Assembly (NCBI GenBank): GCA_037190225.1
Contig: JBBCJL010000002.1
Coordinates: 22,093-86,092 of the forward strand
Source of the DNA: MKSF01 sp037190225
GTDB lineage: Bacteria > Bacteroidota > Bacteroidia > Chitinophagales > Chitinophagaceae
Direction: 5' to 3'
DNA length: 64,000 nucleotides
The translations under genes and the position numbers were made by a program. Below are positions 45,846-53,895 of the stretch, in pieces (positions within the stretch are counted from its first letter, which is position 1; the number at the start of each line of letters is the position of its first letter). The notes under the pieces were generated by a model. It was not told where the DNA came from, ran no database searches, and saw only the letters and a program-made list of their open reading frames with translations.

Positions 45846-46390
45846 CTGCATCTGGGCTCATACATTTCCTGCTCGCCCAGCAATATGGTAGCATCATCTG
45901 CGGTCTTCCTGTAGCTGTAATTGGCAATATTGCCACAGACCACGCAGATAGCATGCAGCTTGGTGATATAATCGGCTTTGGCCAGCAGTGCGGGCACCGG
46001 TCCGAAGGGCTGCCCCCTGTAATCCATATCCAGCCCCGCAACGATCACCCGCTTACCCTGCAATGCCAGGGTCTCCGCGACCTCTACTATATTATGATCC
46101 ATAAACTGCACCTCATCAATGGCCACCACATCCGCATCCTCTGCCGAAAGCAGCAATATATTGCCTGAATAGGCCACCGGTGTAGAGGGTATCCTGTTCC
46201 TGTCATGCGAGATCACATCTGTCGGGTCATAACGCGTATCTGTTTCCGGCTTAAATATTTCTACTTTCAGGTGGGCGATCTGCGCCCTTTTCAGCCGTCT
46301 CAGCAGCTCTTCCGTCTTCCCTGAGAACATTGAGCCGCATATTACCTCTATCCATCCCGTTTTATCTCCCTTATATGGTTCTACAAACAT
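45827..46390 (-). CDS. tdk: Thymidine kinase (type II)
   Basis: Phosphorylates thymidine for salvage. The P-loop GSMFSGKT is at residues 19-26, the Mg/switch motif is DEVQF near 92-96, and GLDMDYRGQPFG is the lasso/thymidine segment. The zinc cysteines are CVVC near 148-151 and CRKC near the C-terminus. The 187-residue length is normal. A TAAATTTG box ends only 4 bases before the ATG, so its transcript may be leaderless, although the gene also lies only 26 bases behind the AIM24 gene and may be read from it. Confidence 0.95.
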   Translation of the reverse strand: MFVEPYKGDKTGWIEVICGSMFSGKTEELLRRLKRAQIAHLKVEIFKPETDTRYDPTDVISHDRNRIPSTPVAYSGNILLLSAEDADVVAIDEVQFMDHNIVEVAETLALQGKRVIVAGLDMDYRGQPFGPVPALLAKADYITKLHAICVVCGNIANYSYRKTADDATILLGEQEMYEPRCRKCYQL

Positions 46391-46394
46391 AGGG

Positions 46395-46402
46395 CAAATT
46401 TA
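46395..46402 (-). promoter_or_regulatory. Candidate -7 box TAAATTTG next to the tdk start
   Basis: An exact TAnnTTTG match on the minus strand, 4 bases from the ATG. If used, it would give a leaderless transcript. Confidence 0.4.
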
Positions 46403-46416
46403 GACCAAAATACGGA

Positions 46417-47220
46417 TCAGCGTCCATCGCCATCCAATAAATTACCTAATCTTCCAAGTATGCTTCCCTCCTCCTTTCTGCCGGCGCCCGACCTGCTGCC
46501 ATACTGCAATATCCTGGAAGCCAGCCTGCTGATAGGCAGGGTCTGCAGCCAGATCCTGCCCGGACCGGTCAGTGTCGCGAAGAAGACACCTTCACCCCCG
46601 AAGATCGTATTCTTGATACCTCCTACGAATTCAATATCATAATGCACATTTTTCGTGAAGCCGACAATACATCCCGTATCTATCTTGATCTTTTCTCCAG
46701 GCTGCAGGTCCTTATAGGTGACGTGTCCGCCGGCATGAATGAAAGCCATACCATCGCCTTCTATCTTCTGCATGATAAATCCTTCACCGCCAAACAGCCC
46801 CGTGCCCAGCTTTTTCTGGAATTCGATGCCGATGCTCACCCCTTTGGCGGCGCACAGGAAGGCATCCTTCTGGCAAATGATCTTACCTCCCAGCACGTGC
46901 AGGTCCATAGCGATGATCTTGCCGGGATACGGAGAGGCAAAGGACACCTTTTTCTTCCCTGAGCCGACATTCGTATAAGCGGTCATAAACAGGCTTTCAC
47001 CCGTAAGCAGCCGCTTACCCGCTCCCCACAGCTTGCCCAGGAAGCCGGTGCTGTCCTGGTTGCTGCCGTCTCCGAAAATAGTATTCATTTCAATACCGTC
47101 ATCCATCATCATAAAGCTGCCGGCCTCCGCTATGGCTGTTTCCCGGGGATCCAGCTCCACTTCCACATACTGCATTTCCTCACCATATATCCGGTAGTCA
47201 ATTTCGTGGTTTGTCTTCAT
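46417..47220 (-). CDS. AIM24/TIGR00266 family protein
   Basis: A 267-residue protein of the TIGR00266/AIM24 family, which has a trimeric beta-sandwich fold and no established function. Family patterns are visible: VEVELDPRETAIAEAGSFMM, GESLFMTAYTN, the glycine-rich FLCAAKGVSIGIEF with GLFGGEGFIMQKI, and YDIEFVGGIKNTIFGGEGVF. The C-terminal tail (RKEEGSILGRLGNLL) follows the core. No signal peptide. It precedes tdk by 26 bases. Confidence 0.9.
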   Translation of the reverse strand: MKTNHEIDYRIYGEEMQYVEVELDPRETAIAEAGSFMMMDDGIEMNTIFGDGSNQDSTGFLGKLWGAGKRLLTGESLFMTAYTNVGSGKKKVSFASPYPGKIIAMDLHVLGGKIICQKDAFLCAAKGVSIGIEFQKKLGTGLFGGEGFIMQKIEGDGMAFIHAGGHVTYKDLQPGEKIKIDTGCIVGFTKNVHYDIEFVGGIKNTIFGGEGVFFATLTGPGRIWLQTLPISRLASRILQYGSRSGAGRKEEGSILGRLGNLLDGDGR

Positions 47221-47258
47221 ACATGATTATAATTTTCATTGTTTAATTAAAGGTATGA

Positions 47259-47290
47259 AAAAAGCTGCTCCCGGATGGAAGCAGCTTTTT
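47259..47290 (-). terminator. Terminator downstream of the 558-residue OmpA gene
   Basis: The arms AAAAAGCTGCT / AGCAGCTTTTT with a 10-base loop. Reading on the minus strand it follows the OmpA stop by about 31 bases. Confidence 0.8.
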
Positions 47291-47321
47291 ATTATCTAAA
47301 GGTATCTATTATGGTACCTTA

Positions 47322-48998
47322 TTATTTTCTTGTACCCAGATGAGGGTGTGGAGGAGGTAAGTTGGAAGGACCTTCTTCACCTTGCTGAGCAGAACGGATG
47401 ATTACCGTATTTGCATCAGCTTCAACACCTTGATACTGGAAGATAACCTGATCACGGCTGATCTGTAAGTTATTGGCCAGGTATTCAATTACGGCGTTCA
47501 CCCTATCCCAGGAACGTTGCTGCTGCAATTTGGAAGAACCGGGATTACCGATAACAACGATCCTACATTTTGGATCTGCTTTCAGGTTGGCAGCTACCAC
47601 AGCCAGCTGGCTTTTCACCTCGTTGGATAAAGCAGCGGAGTTAGCTTTGAATGACAACCCGATAGGAGCGATATTACAAGTTGATTTAGGACCGCCGCAA
47701 TCAGGATCACAAGGACATTTACCAACACCATCAGCATCTACCGGCTGGCAGTCTGTAGGTGTGATCAGTTGCTTATCCCTGTAGTCAGGAACACCGTCAC
47801 CGTCTGTATCCAGAGGACAACCATTAACATCCACAGGTACGCCTGCAGGTGTATCAGGACATTTATCGAACTGGTCAGTTACACCATCGCCGTCAGTATC
47901 AGGCAGAATAGGTGCAGGAATCTCCATATGACGAGGATTGGACAGTTCCCAGTATGCGTGATCCAGAGGATTCACCCACCATAAAGGCAATACGGAACGT
48001 TTTTTGTTACCCAGGTTGAAGCCCAGACCTACAGAGATGTTGTTTACCCAGTCTTTATCAGGAGATAAGCCGCCGTTAGGGGTAGGATCCAGGTGGATAG
48101 CATCCAGACCGTCCAGACCGCTCCAGGTAACAGCATTTTCAACAGACAGGGATACGCGGTTACCTAATTTGAATTGTAACCCTACTCCACCGTCCAGTAC
48201 CAGGGATGCAGCATTCTTACCTACGGTCATCAGGCTACCGCCACCGGTATAGCCATCACGGCTGAAGTCAACATTATAGTCTCCGTCTTTCAACCAGCCT
48301 TTATAGGTCTTATTGATGTCTTTATTGCTTTTACCGTCAAACTCATTGAAGTTGTACAGGTTGCCGTTAGCATCAACAGTGGATACTTTGGTGTTCCACA
48401 ACATCAGACCACCACCCATAAACGCATAGGCGCTTACGCTGTTCTTAGCTTTGTGGAATTTGATATTGTTGGTGTTCACCATAAAGTGAGCCGCTATTTT
48501 ATGCGCGCTGAACTTATAGTTCGCATAATACTTGTTATTCTGTCCGTAAGCATCCCAGATCCTGTCATGAGCTACCTCGCGGGCACGGTATTCGAAACCG
48601 GAAGCGTTCATGAACTTATAATCCAGCCTTATGGAGGTAGAATATCCAAGTGCCTTACGCAGGGAAGCACCGAAAGACATGGCGTTGTAGAATTGAGGAG
48701 CATTCCAGATACCCTTGCTTGGGATATCACCAAAAATATTTGTTTGTCCCACATTAATACCTAATTCCCACATGTTACGAGGCTTCGCAGGGAAGTTGTA
48801 TTGATGGTTCAGGTATTGTGTCTGTTGCTCCTGGCGTCTTTTAGGGATATAAGCAGTATCTAATGCATCATATACCTGACCACGGTAAGTAAGATCTCTG
48901 CTTGTCCATTGACTCGAAGACTCTTGCTGTGCCAGTACCGTACTTGTAGTAATAGCGGCTGTTAAACCTGCTAATAAAATGTACTTTTTGTTGATCAT
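47322..48998 (-). CDS. OmpA-family outer-membrane protein with TSP3 repeats
   Basis: A 558-residue outer-membrane protein. The signal peptide is residues 1-23. An N-terminal barrel (about 55-335; ELGINVGQTNIFGDIP ... NISVGLGFNLGN) is followed by calcium-binding thrombospondin-3 repeats (DTDGDGVTDQFDKCPDTPAG; DTDGDGVPDYRD), a cysteine-rich spacer (CPCDPDCGG) and an OmpA-like domain (about 455-540). In the OmpA domain the Arg is kept (DRVNAVIEYL), but the usual GHTD reads GNPG, so the meso-DAP-binding Asp is missing. An exact -7 box TACCTTTG lies 64 bases upstream. Probably abundant and structural. Confidence 0.87.
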   Translation of the reverse strand: MINKKYILLAGLTAAITTSTVLAQQESSSQWTSRDLTYRGQVYDALDTAYIPKRRQEQQTQYLNHQYNFPAKPRNMWELGINVGQTNIFGDIPSKGIWNAPQFYNAMSFGASLRKALGYSTSIRLDYKFMNASGFEYRAREVAHDRIWDAYGQNNKYYANYKFSAHKIAAHFMVNTNNIKFHKAKNSVSAYAFMGGGLMLWNTKVSTVDANGNLYNFNEFDGKSNKDINKTYKGWLKDGDYNVDFSRDGYTGGGSLMTVGKNAASLVLDGGVGLQFKLGNRVSLSVENAVTWSGLDGLDAIHLDPTPNGGLSPDKDWVNNISVGLGFNLGNKKRSVLPLWWVNPLDHAYWELSNPRHMEIPAPILPDTDGDGVTDQFDKCPDTPAGVPVDVNGCPLDTDGDGVPDYRDKQLITPTDCQPVDADGVGKCPCDPDCGGPKSTCNIAPIGLSFKANSAALSNEVKSQLAVVAANLKADPKCRIVVIGNPGSSKLQQQRSWDRVNAVIEYLANNLQISRDQVIFQYQGVEADANTVIIRSAQQGEEGPSNLPPPHPHLGTRK

Positions 48999-49062
48999 AA
49001 CAAAATTGTATTTATTAATAGATGGTATTTCCTAAGTTATTAAGTATTATATGTATAATGCG

Positions 49063-49070
49063 CAAAGGTA
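49063..49070 (-). promoter_or_regulatory. -7 box TACCTTTG of the OmpA gene
   Basis: An exact TAnnTTTG element on the minus strand, 64 bases before the ATG, implying a leader of about 58 bases. Confidence 0.65.
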
Positions 49071-49476
49071 TATTTACATGAATTAAAAAAAAAATTTCAA
49101 TACAAATATTTTGTAAATATTTTGCTAATATATTATTTCAAAAATAAATAATAGATAGAGGTTTCAGAAAGATACGCTTATCTGTTCTATCACACTATCA
49201 CACCCACCGGAATCTTCTGTCATCATCCTATTTTTCCACTTTTAAAAAAGATCTTCATCCGCCCAGCGCAGCCGCTCAACTTCCTGCCAAAACTACAATA
49301 TTCAGATTGATTTGTTCAATAAACATTCATTAAATATTCGCTAATTTTTCTCTGACACCCAAACGCTTATAATATGAATTTCAATTCCTTTGCTCTCTAT
49401 AATTGCTGCAAATACCTTGCCAAACGGGTTCTCCCGGAAGTAAATAAAAATTTAAAATTCTTAGCCGTGATTATAT

Positions 49477-49484
49477 TATTTTCG
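49477..49484 (+). promoter_or_regulatory. Candidate -7 box TATTTTCG of the polyprenyl synthase gene
   Basis: A TAnnTTCG variant 29 bases before the start. Confidence 0.45.
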
Positions 49485-49513
49485 CAATATCATCAGCATC
49501 CGTATATTTTTAA

Positions 49514-50476
49514 ATGAAAAAAGCCACAGCACTATTAGCCCGGGATCTCGATATTTTTGAGCAGAAATTCAGAAACAATATAGCGGGGAAAGTTCCCCTG
49601 GTTGACCGTATTATGCGCTTCATTATCAAGCGTAAAGGAAAGCAGATGCGCCCCATGTTCGTTTTTCTCTCCGCCAGGATAGCCGGGCAGGTCACCGAGC
49701 AGACCTACAGGGCCGCCTCTATGATAGAGCTGCTCCATACCGCTACCCTTGTACATGACGATATTGTGGATGATGCCAACCAGCGCCGGGGATTTTTTTC
49801 CATCAATGCCCTGTTCAAGAATAAGGTAGCCGTACTGGTGGGCGATTACCTCCTGTCCAAGGGACTGCTGCTGGCCGTACAGCATAAGGATTATGCCATC
49901 CTGGAGATCGTTTCGGAAGCGGTAAGGGCAATGAGCGAGGGAGAGCTCCTGCAGATCGAGAAGACACGCAAGCTCAATATCCGGGAAGATGTGTACTTTG
50001 AGATCATCAGGAATAAAACCGCTTCGCTCCTGGCCTCCTCCTGTGCCAGCGGCGCCTTTTCCGCCTCACAGGACCCGCAGCTGACAGGGCAGCTGAGGCT
50101 GTTCGGTGAGTACCTCGGCATCTGCTTTCAGATCAAGGACGACCTGTTTGATTACGGCCACGAAAATATCGGCAAGCCGCTGGGCATTGATATCAAGGAA
50201 AAGAAGATGACCCTTCCGCTGATCCATACGCTGAATACGGTAGACGGCGCCACCCGAAGGAAGATCATCTATATTGTCAGGAACCAGAGCAACGATAAGG
50301 CCAAAGTGAACGAGGTCATAGAGCTGGTCCGGCAAAACGGTGGCATAGCCTATGCGCAGCAGAAAATGATGGAATACCACGAAGCCGCTAAGCATATCCT
50401 GGAGCAGTTTCCCGAAAGCGAAGCCAAGGAAGCGATGCTGGAGCTGGTAGCCTACGTCATCAGCAGGAAACACTGA
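49514..50476 (+). CDS. Trans-polyprenyl diphosphate synthase (octaprenyl/heptaprenyl type)
   Basis: Condenses isopentenyl diphosphate onto an allylic primer to make the long all-trans chain used for menaquinone. The first aspartate-rich motif is D82-D-I-V-D-D with the following NQRRG, and the second is D209-D-L-F-D; GKQMRPMFVFLSARIAG is the usual G-K-R/Q-R-P segment. The 320-residue length is normal for IspB-like enzymes. The chain length is not readable from motifs alone. The stop codon directly abuts the stop of the convergent OmpA-repeat gene. Confidence 0.92.
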   Translation: MKKATALLARDLDIFEQKFRNNIAGKVPLVDRIMRFIIKRKGKQMRPMFVFLSARIAGQVTEQTYRAASMIELLHTATLVHDDIVDDANQRRGFFSINALFKNKVAVLVGDYLLSKGLLLAVQHKDYAILEIVSEAVRAMSEGELLQIEKTRKLNIREDVYFEIIRNKTASLLASSCASGAFSASQDPQLTGQLRLFGEYLGICFQIKDDLFDYGHENIGKPLGIDIKEKKMTLPLIHTLNTVDGATRRKIIYIVRNQSNDKAKVNEVIELVRQNGGIAYAQQKMMEYHEAAKHILEQFPESEAKEAMLELVAYVISRKH

Positions 50477-51391
50477 TCATTTGGATTTGATCCTGATCTC
50501 CACACGCCTGTTGGCTTCCATCTCCGTGACATTCTTTTCTTCCGCGAATACCGGCCGGGTCCTTCCGAAGCCCTTGTAATGCAGCCGTTCCGCTGCAATC
50601 CGGTTGCTGGTCAGGTAGGTATAGATCCTTTTGGCCCTCAGCACAGACAGCTGGTACGCGGCGGTACCGGGAGTGTTGCCGTCTATCTCGTTGCAGCAGA
50701 TATGCCCTTCTATCACTATCTTAAGATCCGGATAGTGCTGCATGATCAGCAGCAGTCCCTGCATGGCATGGATGCTTTTAGGCAGGATCACATCCTTATG
50801 CAGCTCAAAGTAGATGTGCTCCAGGACAAAGGCAGAATCTTCCGGGGTATGATCAATGCGATCCAGCAGGTATTCCATATTTTCACGTGTTTCCGGCTGC
50901 AGCGTATCCGTTCCCGGGATGTGTGGCAGGGTATAACCCGAAGCGGGAACCGCCTGCGGGCGCCGTGGCGGCGTATCCGTGACCTGTAAGGACTTACGGC
51001 GCGCGATAAGGATCATAGCTTTCCGGTTACCGGCATTACCGACCTCATCCGCTATTCCTTTCCCTTCCTGCCGTCCCAGTCCCTTGACTACGAGGAAGCG
51101 GTCAGTTGCCACTCCTGATCTCTTAAGAAAAGCGGCCACGGCATCTGCACGCTGCTGTGAAAGCATCTTGTTGGGCACCTGGCTCCCCAGGTAATCCGCA
51201 TAACCGTATATGAGTATCTTATTCCCGGCAAAAGGCCCTGACAGCGAGTCCGCAACCCGCTTTAAAGCAGCGGCGGCCGCCTTATCCGGCGTATGGACAC
51301 CGATACCGAAATGTATATAGCATGTATCAAAAACCTGTGCCGGGGACAGGTATCCCGACAGCAGCAGGCAGAATCCCAGGATGTAACGCAT
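50477..51391 (-). CDS. Exported protein with two tandem OmpA-like domains
   Basis: A 304-residue periplasmic protein. The signal peptide is residues 1-18 (YILGFCLLLSGYLSPAQ). Domain 1 (about 22-130) has YGYADYLGS and MLSQQRADAV, with Asp and Arg in the peptidoglycan-binding positions. Domain 2 (about 190-304) starts HIYFELHKDVILPKS, has GHICCNEIDG where GHTD would be and LSVLRAKRIYTYL, and ends NRRVEIRI. The second domain thus has a Cys-Cys pair in place of the canonical Asp. The gene lies 74 bases after the RlpA-like gene, with an apparent terminator between. Its stop touches that of the polyprenyl synthase, with no terminator spacer. Confidence 0.82.
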   Translation of the reverse strand: MRYILGFCLLLSGYLSPAQVFDTCYIHFGIGVHTPDKAAAAALKRVADSLSGPFAGNKILIYGYADYLGSQVPNKMLSQQRADAVAAFLKRSGVATDRFLVVKGLGRQEGKGIADEVGNAGNRKAMILIARRKSLQVTDTPPRRPQAVPASGYTLPHIPGTDTLQPETRENMEYLLDRIDHTPEDSAFVLEHIYFELHKDVILPKSIHAMQGLLLIMQHYPDLKIVIEGHICCNEIDGNTPGTAAYQLSVLRAKRIYTYLTSNRIAAERLHYKGFGRTRPVFAEEKNVTEMEANRRVEIRIKSK

Positions 51392-51407
51392 CTTTAAAAA
51401 TAAAAAA

Positions 51408-51436
51408 ATCCCGGCTATATTTCAATAACCGGGATC
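51408..51436 (-). terminator. Terminator after the RlpA-like gene
   Basis: On the minus strand GATCCCGGTTAT and ATAGCCGGGATT form a stem with one mismatch, followed by a run of Ts. Confidence 0.7.
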
Positions 51437-51465
51437 TTATTTTTAAAACACTTTTTACGATGATG

Positions 51466-51915
51466 TTACAGTTCGTTGGCTTTCTGACCACCAGCAGAGC
51501 TGCCATCCATTTGTGCCAGCACCTTGCTCCTGCCTTCATGGCTGGGAACAGTTTCTATTTTCACTTTAGTGATGCCCTTGGCGTGAAAGCCCAGGTCTCT
51601 CGCGGCCCTTTCCGTAAGGTCCACTACCCTTCCGGGATGTCCCATACGGTCATTGACCTTCACATATATCACCTTTTTGTTGGCAATATTGGTTACCTTA
51701 AGATAGGTACCCATAGTATAGTGATTGCTTGCACAAGTGTACAACTGGTTATCAAAGATCTCTCCTGTTGCTGTTTTCCTTCCTTCAAATTTTGAATGAT
51801 AAAAACTTGCCGTTCCCGTTTTATGCTCCTCAGTTTTTTGCTGGGCAAGAACATCTGTAGAATATACTAAACCACAAAACATAACGCACAAAGTCACTAA
51901 TAAATTCCTTAACAT
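51466..51915 (-). CDS. RlpA-like double-psi beta-barrel protein
   Basis: A 149-residue exported protein. The signal peptide is residues 1-25 (LLVTLCVMFCGLVYSTDVLAQ). The double-psi beta-barrel of the RlpA family follows: GTASFYHSKFEGRKTATGE, NHYTMGTYLKVTN, VYVKVNDRMGH and RVVDLTERAARDLGF, with the conserved Asp in NDRM. No SPOR domain, so this is the short form common in Bacteroidota. A septal lytic transglycosylase or peptidoglycan-binding role is known for the family; activity here is inferred. It precedes a double-OmpA gene on the same strand. Confidence 0.9.
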   Translation of the reverse strand: MLRNLLVTLCVMFCGLVYSTDVLAQQKTEEHKTGTASFYHSKFEGRKTATGEIFDNQLYTCASNHYTMGTYLKVTNIANKKVIYVKVNDRMGHPGRVVDLTERAARDLGFHAKGITKVKIETVPSHEGRSKVLAQMDGSSAGGQKANEL

Positions 51916-51986
51916 AATTTCTTTATTTGGTGAACAAAGTACAAACTTAACTAAAACTCATATATATAAGTGTTAAAATCTCAATA

Positions 51987-53717
51987 TTAACTTCTGGCAA
52001 ACCTGGACTTTTTCTTATGATCACCGCCTTTCCAGCCGTCCTGCCTGTCATCTCCGTAACGGCCTCTGCCACCATACGAGGACTTCCCGGAACGGTCCGA
52101 AGCATAGCCCGGCTTGTCATCCGCTTTCTCCACGCGAAGCTTCCTGCTCTTGTATTTTTGCTGGGAAAGATTCTGAATGATATAGTCCGCCGCATCAGAA
52201 GGCACATTGAAGAAGCTGCTCAGTTCCCGCACCGTAACACGGTTGAACATCTTGGTATCCAGATCGGTCACTTCAGCAATAAAGGAGATCAGGCCGGAAG
52301 TGGTGACCCCGTCCTTGGTACCCAGGTTGATATACAGCCTGGAAGACCCCTTGCTGCTGCCCGCGCTTTCCATCATCGGCTTACCTTTCAGCGCCACGTT
52401 CAGGTCCGGTGCATTATCATAGGCATTCAGCGTATTTTCCAGCTGCAGGTACACCAGCCTGTCTATCAGCTCGTCCTTGGAAAGCGAATCCAGCTTTTCT
52501 GCCAGCACGTCCTTGTAGTTTTCCTCGAACTGGGCATTAGGCTGGGTATTGTGCACTTTTTCCAGGAAAAAGTCCAGGCGCTTGGTAATGATATCTGCCG
52601 CGGCAGGAATATCCTTTCTTTCTATCTTGCTTTTGATGATACGCTCTATCTGCCTGATCTTCCCGATCTCTCTCGGGGAAACGATGGACATACAGATACC
52701 CGATTTACCGGCACGGGCGGTCCGGCCGCTCCTGTGCGTATAGACTTCCGTATCATCCGGCAGCTCATAATTGATAACGTGGGTGATATCAGACACATCA
52801 ATACCACGCGCCGCCACATCTGTGGCCACTATCGCCTGGAGCTGACGTTTCTTGAAACGGTCCATCACCTTGGTCCGCATCTTCTGGTCCATATCGCCAT
52901 GCAGGGGACTTACGTCATACCCTTCACGCATCAGCTTTTCCGAAACATCCTGGGCATCCTGCTTGGTACGGGTAAATATGATACCGTAAATATCCGGCGC
53001 ATAGTCCAGCAATCTTTTCAGAACATCATAACGCTGATGGGCATTGGTGACATAATACTGGTTCTCAATATTGGCATTACCTATGTTCTCGCGCGCAACA
53101 GCCACTTCTATAGGCTGCTTCATATACCTTTTGGCAATGCGGCGCACATCATTGTTCATAGTAGCGGAAAACAGCCATGTCTGCTCCCGTGCGGTGGTTT
53201 CTTTCAGGATGGTGTCAATGTCATCACGGAAACCCATATTAAGCATCTCGTCCGCTTCATCCAGCACCACCGTCTTAACAGCTTCCAGGGCTACCACACC
53301 TTTTTCTATCAGGTCTATCAGCCTGCCCGGGGTAGCTACCACCACCTGAGGTGTTCTTTTCAGATCACGGATCTGGCCACCGATAGGCGTACCGCCGTAC
53401 ACGGCCACTGATCTGAACTTTTTCATAAACCGTCCGTACTTCTCCAGCTCTGCCTGGATCTGCATACATAATTCACGGGTGGGGCTCAGCACCAGTGCCT
53501 GAACCTGCTGGTCGGTTATGTCTATTTTATGTAATAAAGGTAAACCGAACGCTGCCGTTTTACCGGTACCTGTCTGGGCTAAAGCTGTAATATCTGTAGT
53601 CTGACTGATCAGGAGTGGAATGGCTTTCGCCTGAATAGGGCTTGGAGAAACAAATCCTAAAGCTTCCACGGCTTCTATCAATTCCTGTTTCAATCCAAAT
53701 TGCTCAAATGTTAGCAT
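51987..53717 (-). CDS. DEAD-box RNA helicase with DbpA-like RNA-binding domain
   Basis: ATP-dependent RNA helicase for rRNA/mRNA remodelling. Motifs in order: Q motif FVSPSPIQAKAIP, motif I AQTGTGKT, Ia PTRELCMQI, GG, Ib ATPGRLIDL, II DEAD, III SATM, then in the second RecA domain GIIFTRT, ATDVAARGID and HRSGRTARAGKSG. Residues about 445-535 form a DbpA-type RNA-binding fold (RLYINLGTKDGVTTSGLISF), and the tail is Gly/Arg/Lys-rich. The 576-residue length matches DeaD/CsdA-like Bacteroidota proteins. An exact -7 box TACCTTTG is 31 bases upstream. Confidence 0.94.
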   Translation of the reverse strand: MLTFEQFGLKQELIEAVEALGFVSPSPIQAKAIPLLISQTTDITALAQTGTGKTAAFGLPLLHKIDITDQQVQALVLSPTRELCMQIQAELEKYGRFMKKFRSVAVYGGTPIGGQIRDLKRTPQVVVATPGRLIDLIEKGVVALEAVKTVVLDEADEMLNMGFRDDIDTILKETTAREQTWLFSATMNNDVRRIAKRYMKQPIEVAVARENIGNANIENQYYVTNAHQRYDVLKRLLDYAPDIYGIIFTRTKQDAQDVSEKLMREGYDVSPLHGDMDQKMRTKVMDRFKKRQLQAIVATDVAARGIDVSDITHVINYELPDDTEVYTHRSGRTARAGKSGICMSIVSPREIGKIRQIERIIKSKIERKDIPAAADIITKRLDFFLEKVHNTQPNAQFEENYKDVLAEKLDSLSKDELIDRLVYLQLENTLNAYDNAPDLNVALKGKPMMESAGSSKGSSRLYINLGTKDGVTTSGLISFIAEVTDLDTKMFNRVTVRELSSFFNVPSDAADYIIQNLSQQKYKSRKLRVEKADDKPGYASDRSGKSSYGGRGRYGDDRQDGWKGGDHKKKSRFARS

Positions 53718-53748
53718 CTTATATATAAAATCTTGTATTAAGAATTGG

Positions 53749-53756
53749 CAAAGGTA
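53749..53756 (-). promoter_or_regulatory. -7 box TACCTTTG of the DEAD-box helicase gene
   Basis: An exact TAnnTTTG element on the minus strand, 31 bases before the ATG. Confidence 0.65.
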
Positions 53757-53895
53757 CGCTATTTTTTAGGATTAGTTGTTTTTCATTCACTAATAACAAT
53801 TCGTAATAACATTTTTATAATATAAAAGTAATTCTGTATGGCCGGGATAGCTCTATTTCACCCCATCAGTGTACCGCCGTTCCGCGACTTCCGGG

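Larger units (their letters stand above)
48999..49513. other. AT-rich intergenic region between divergent OmpA and polyprenyl synthase genes
   Basis: 515 bases. It holds the OmpA promoter (TACCTTTG, minus, 49063-49070) and a TATTTTCG box (plus, 49477-49484) before the synthase gene. Otherwise AT-rich without visible genes or repeats. Confidence 0.6.

Noticed and set aside
48999..49513. RNA gene in the long AT-rich spacer
   Set aside because: No tRNA-like cloverleaf, long GC-rich stem or terminator is visible; only promoter boxes can be supported.
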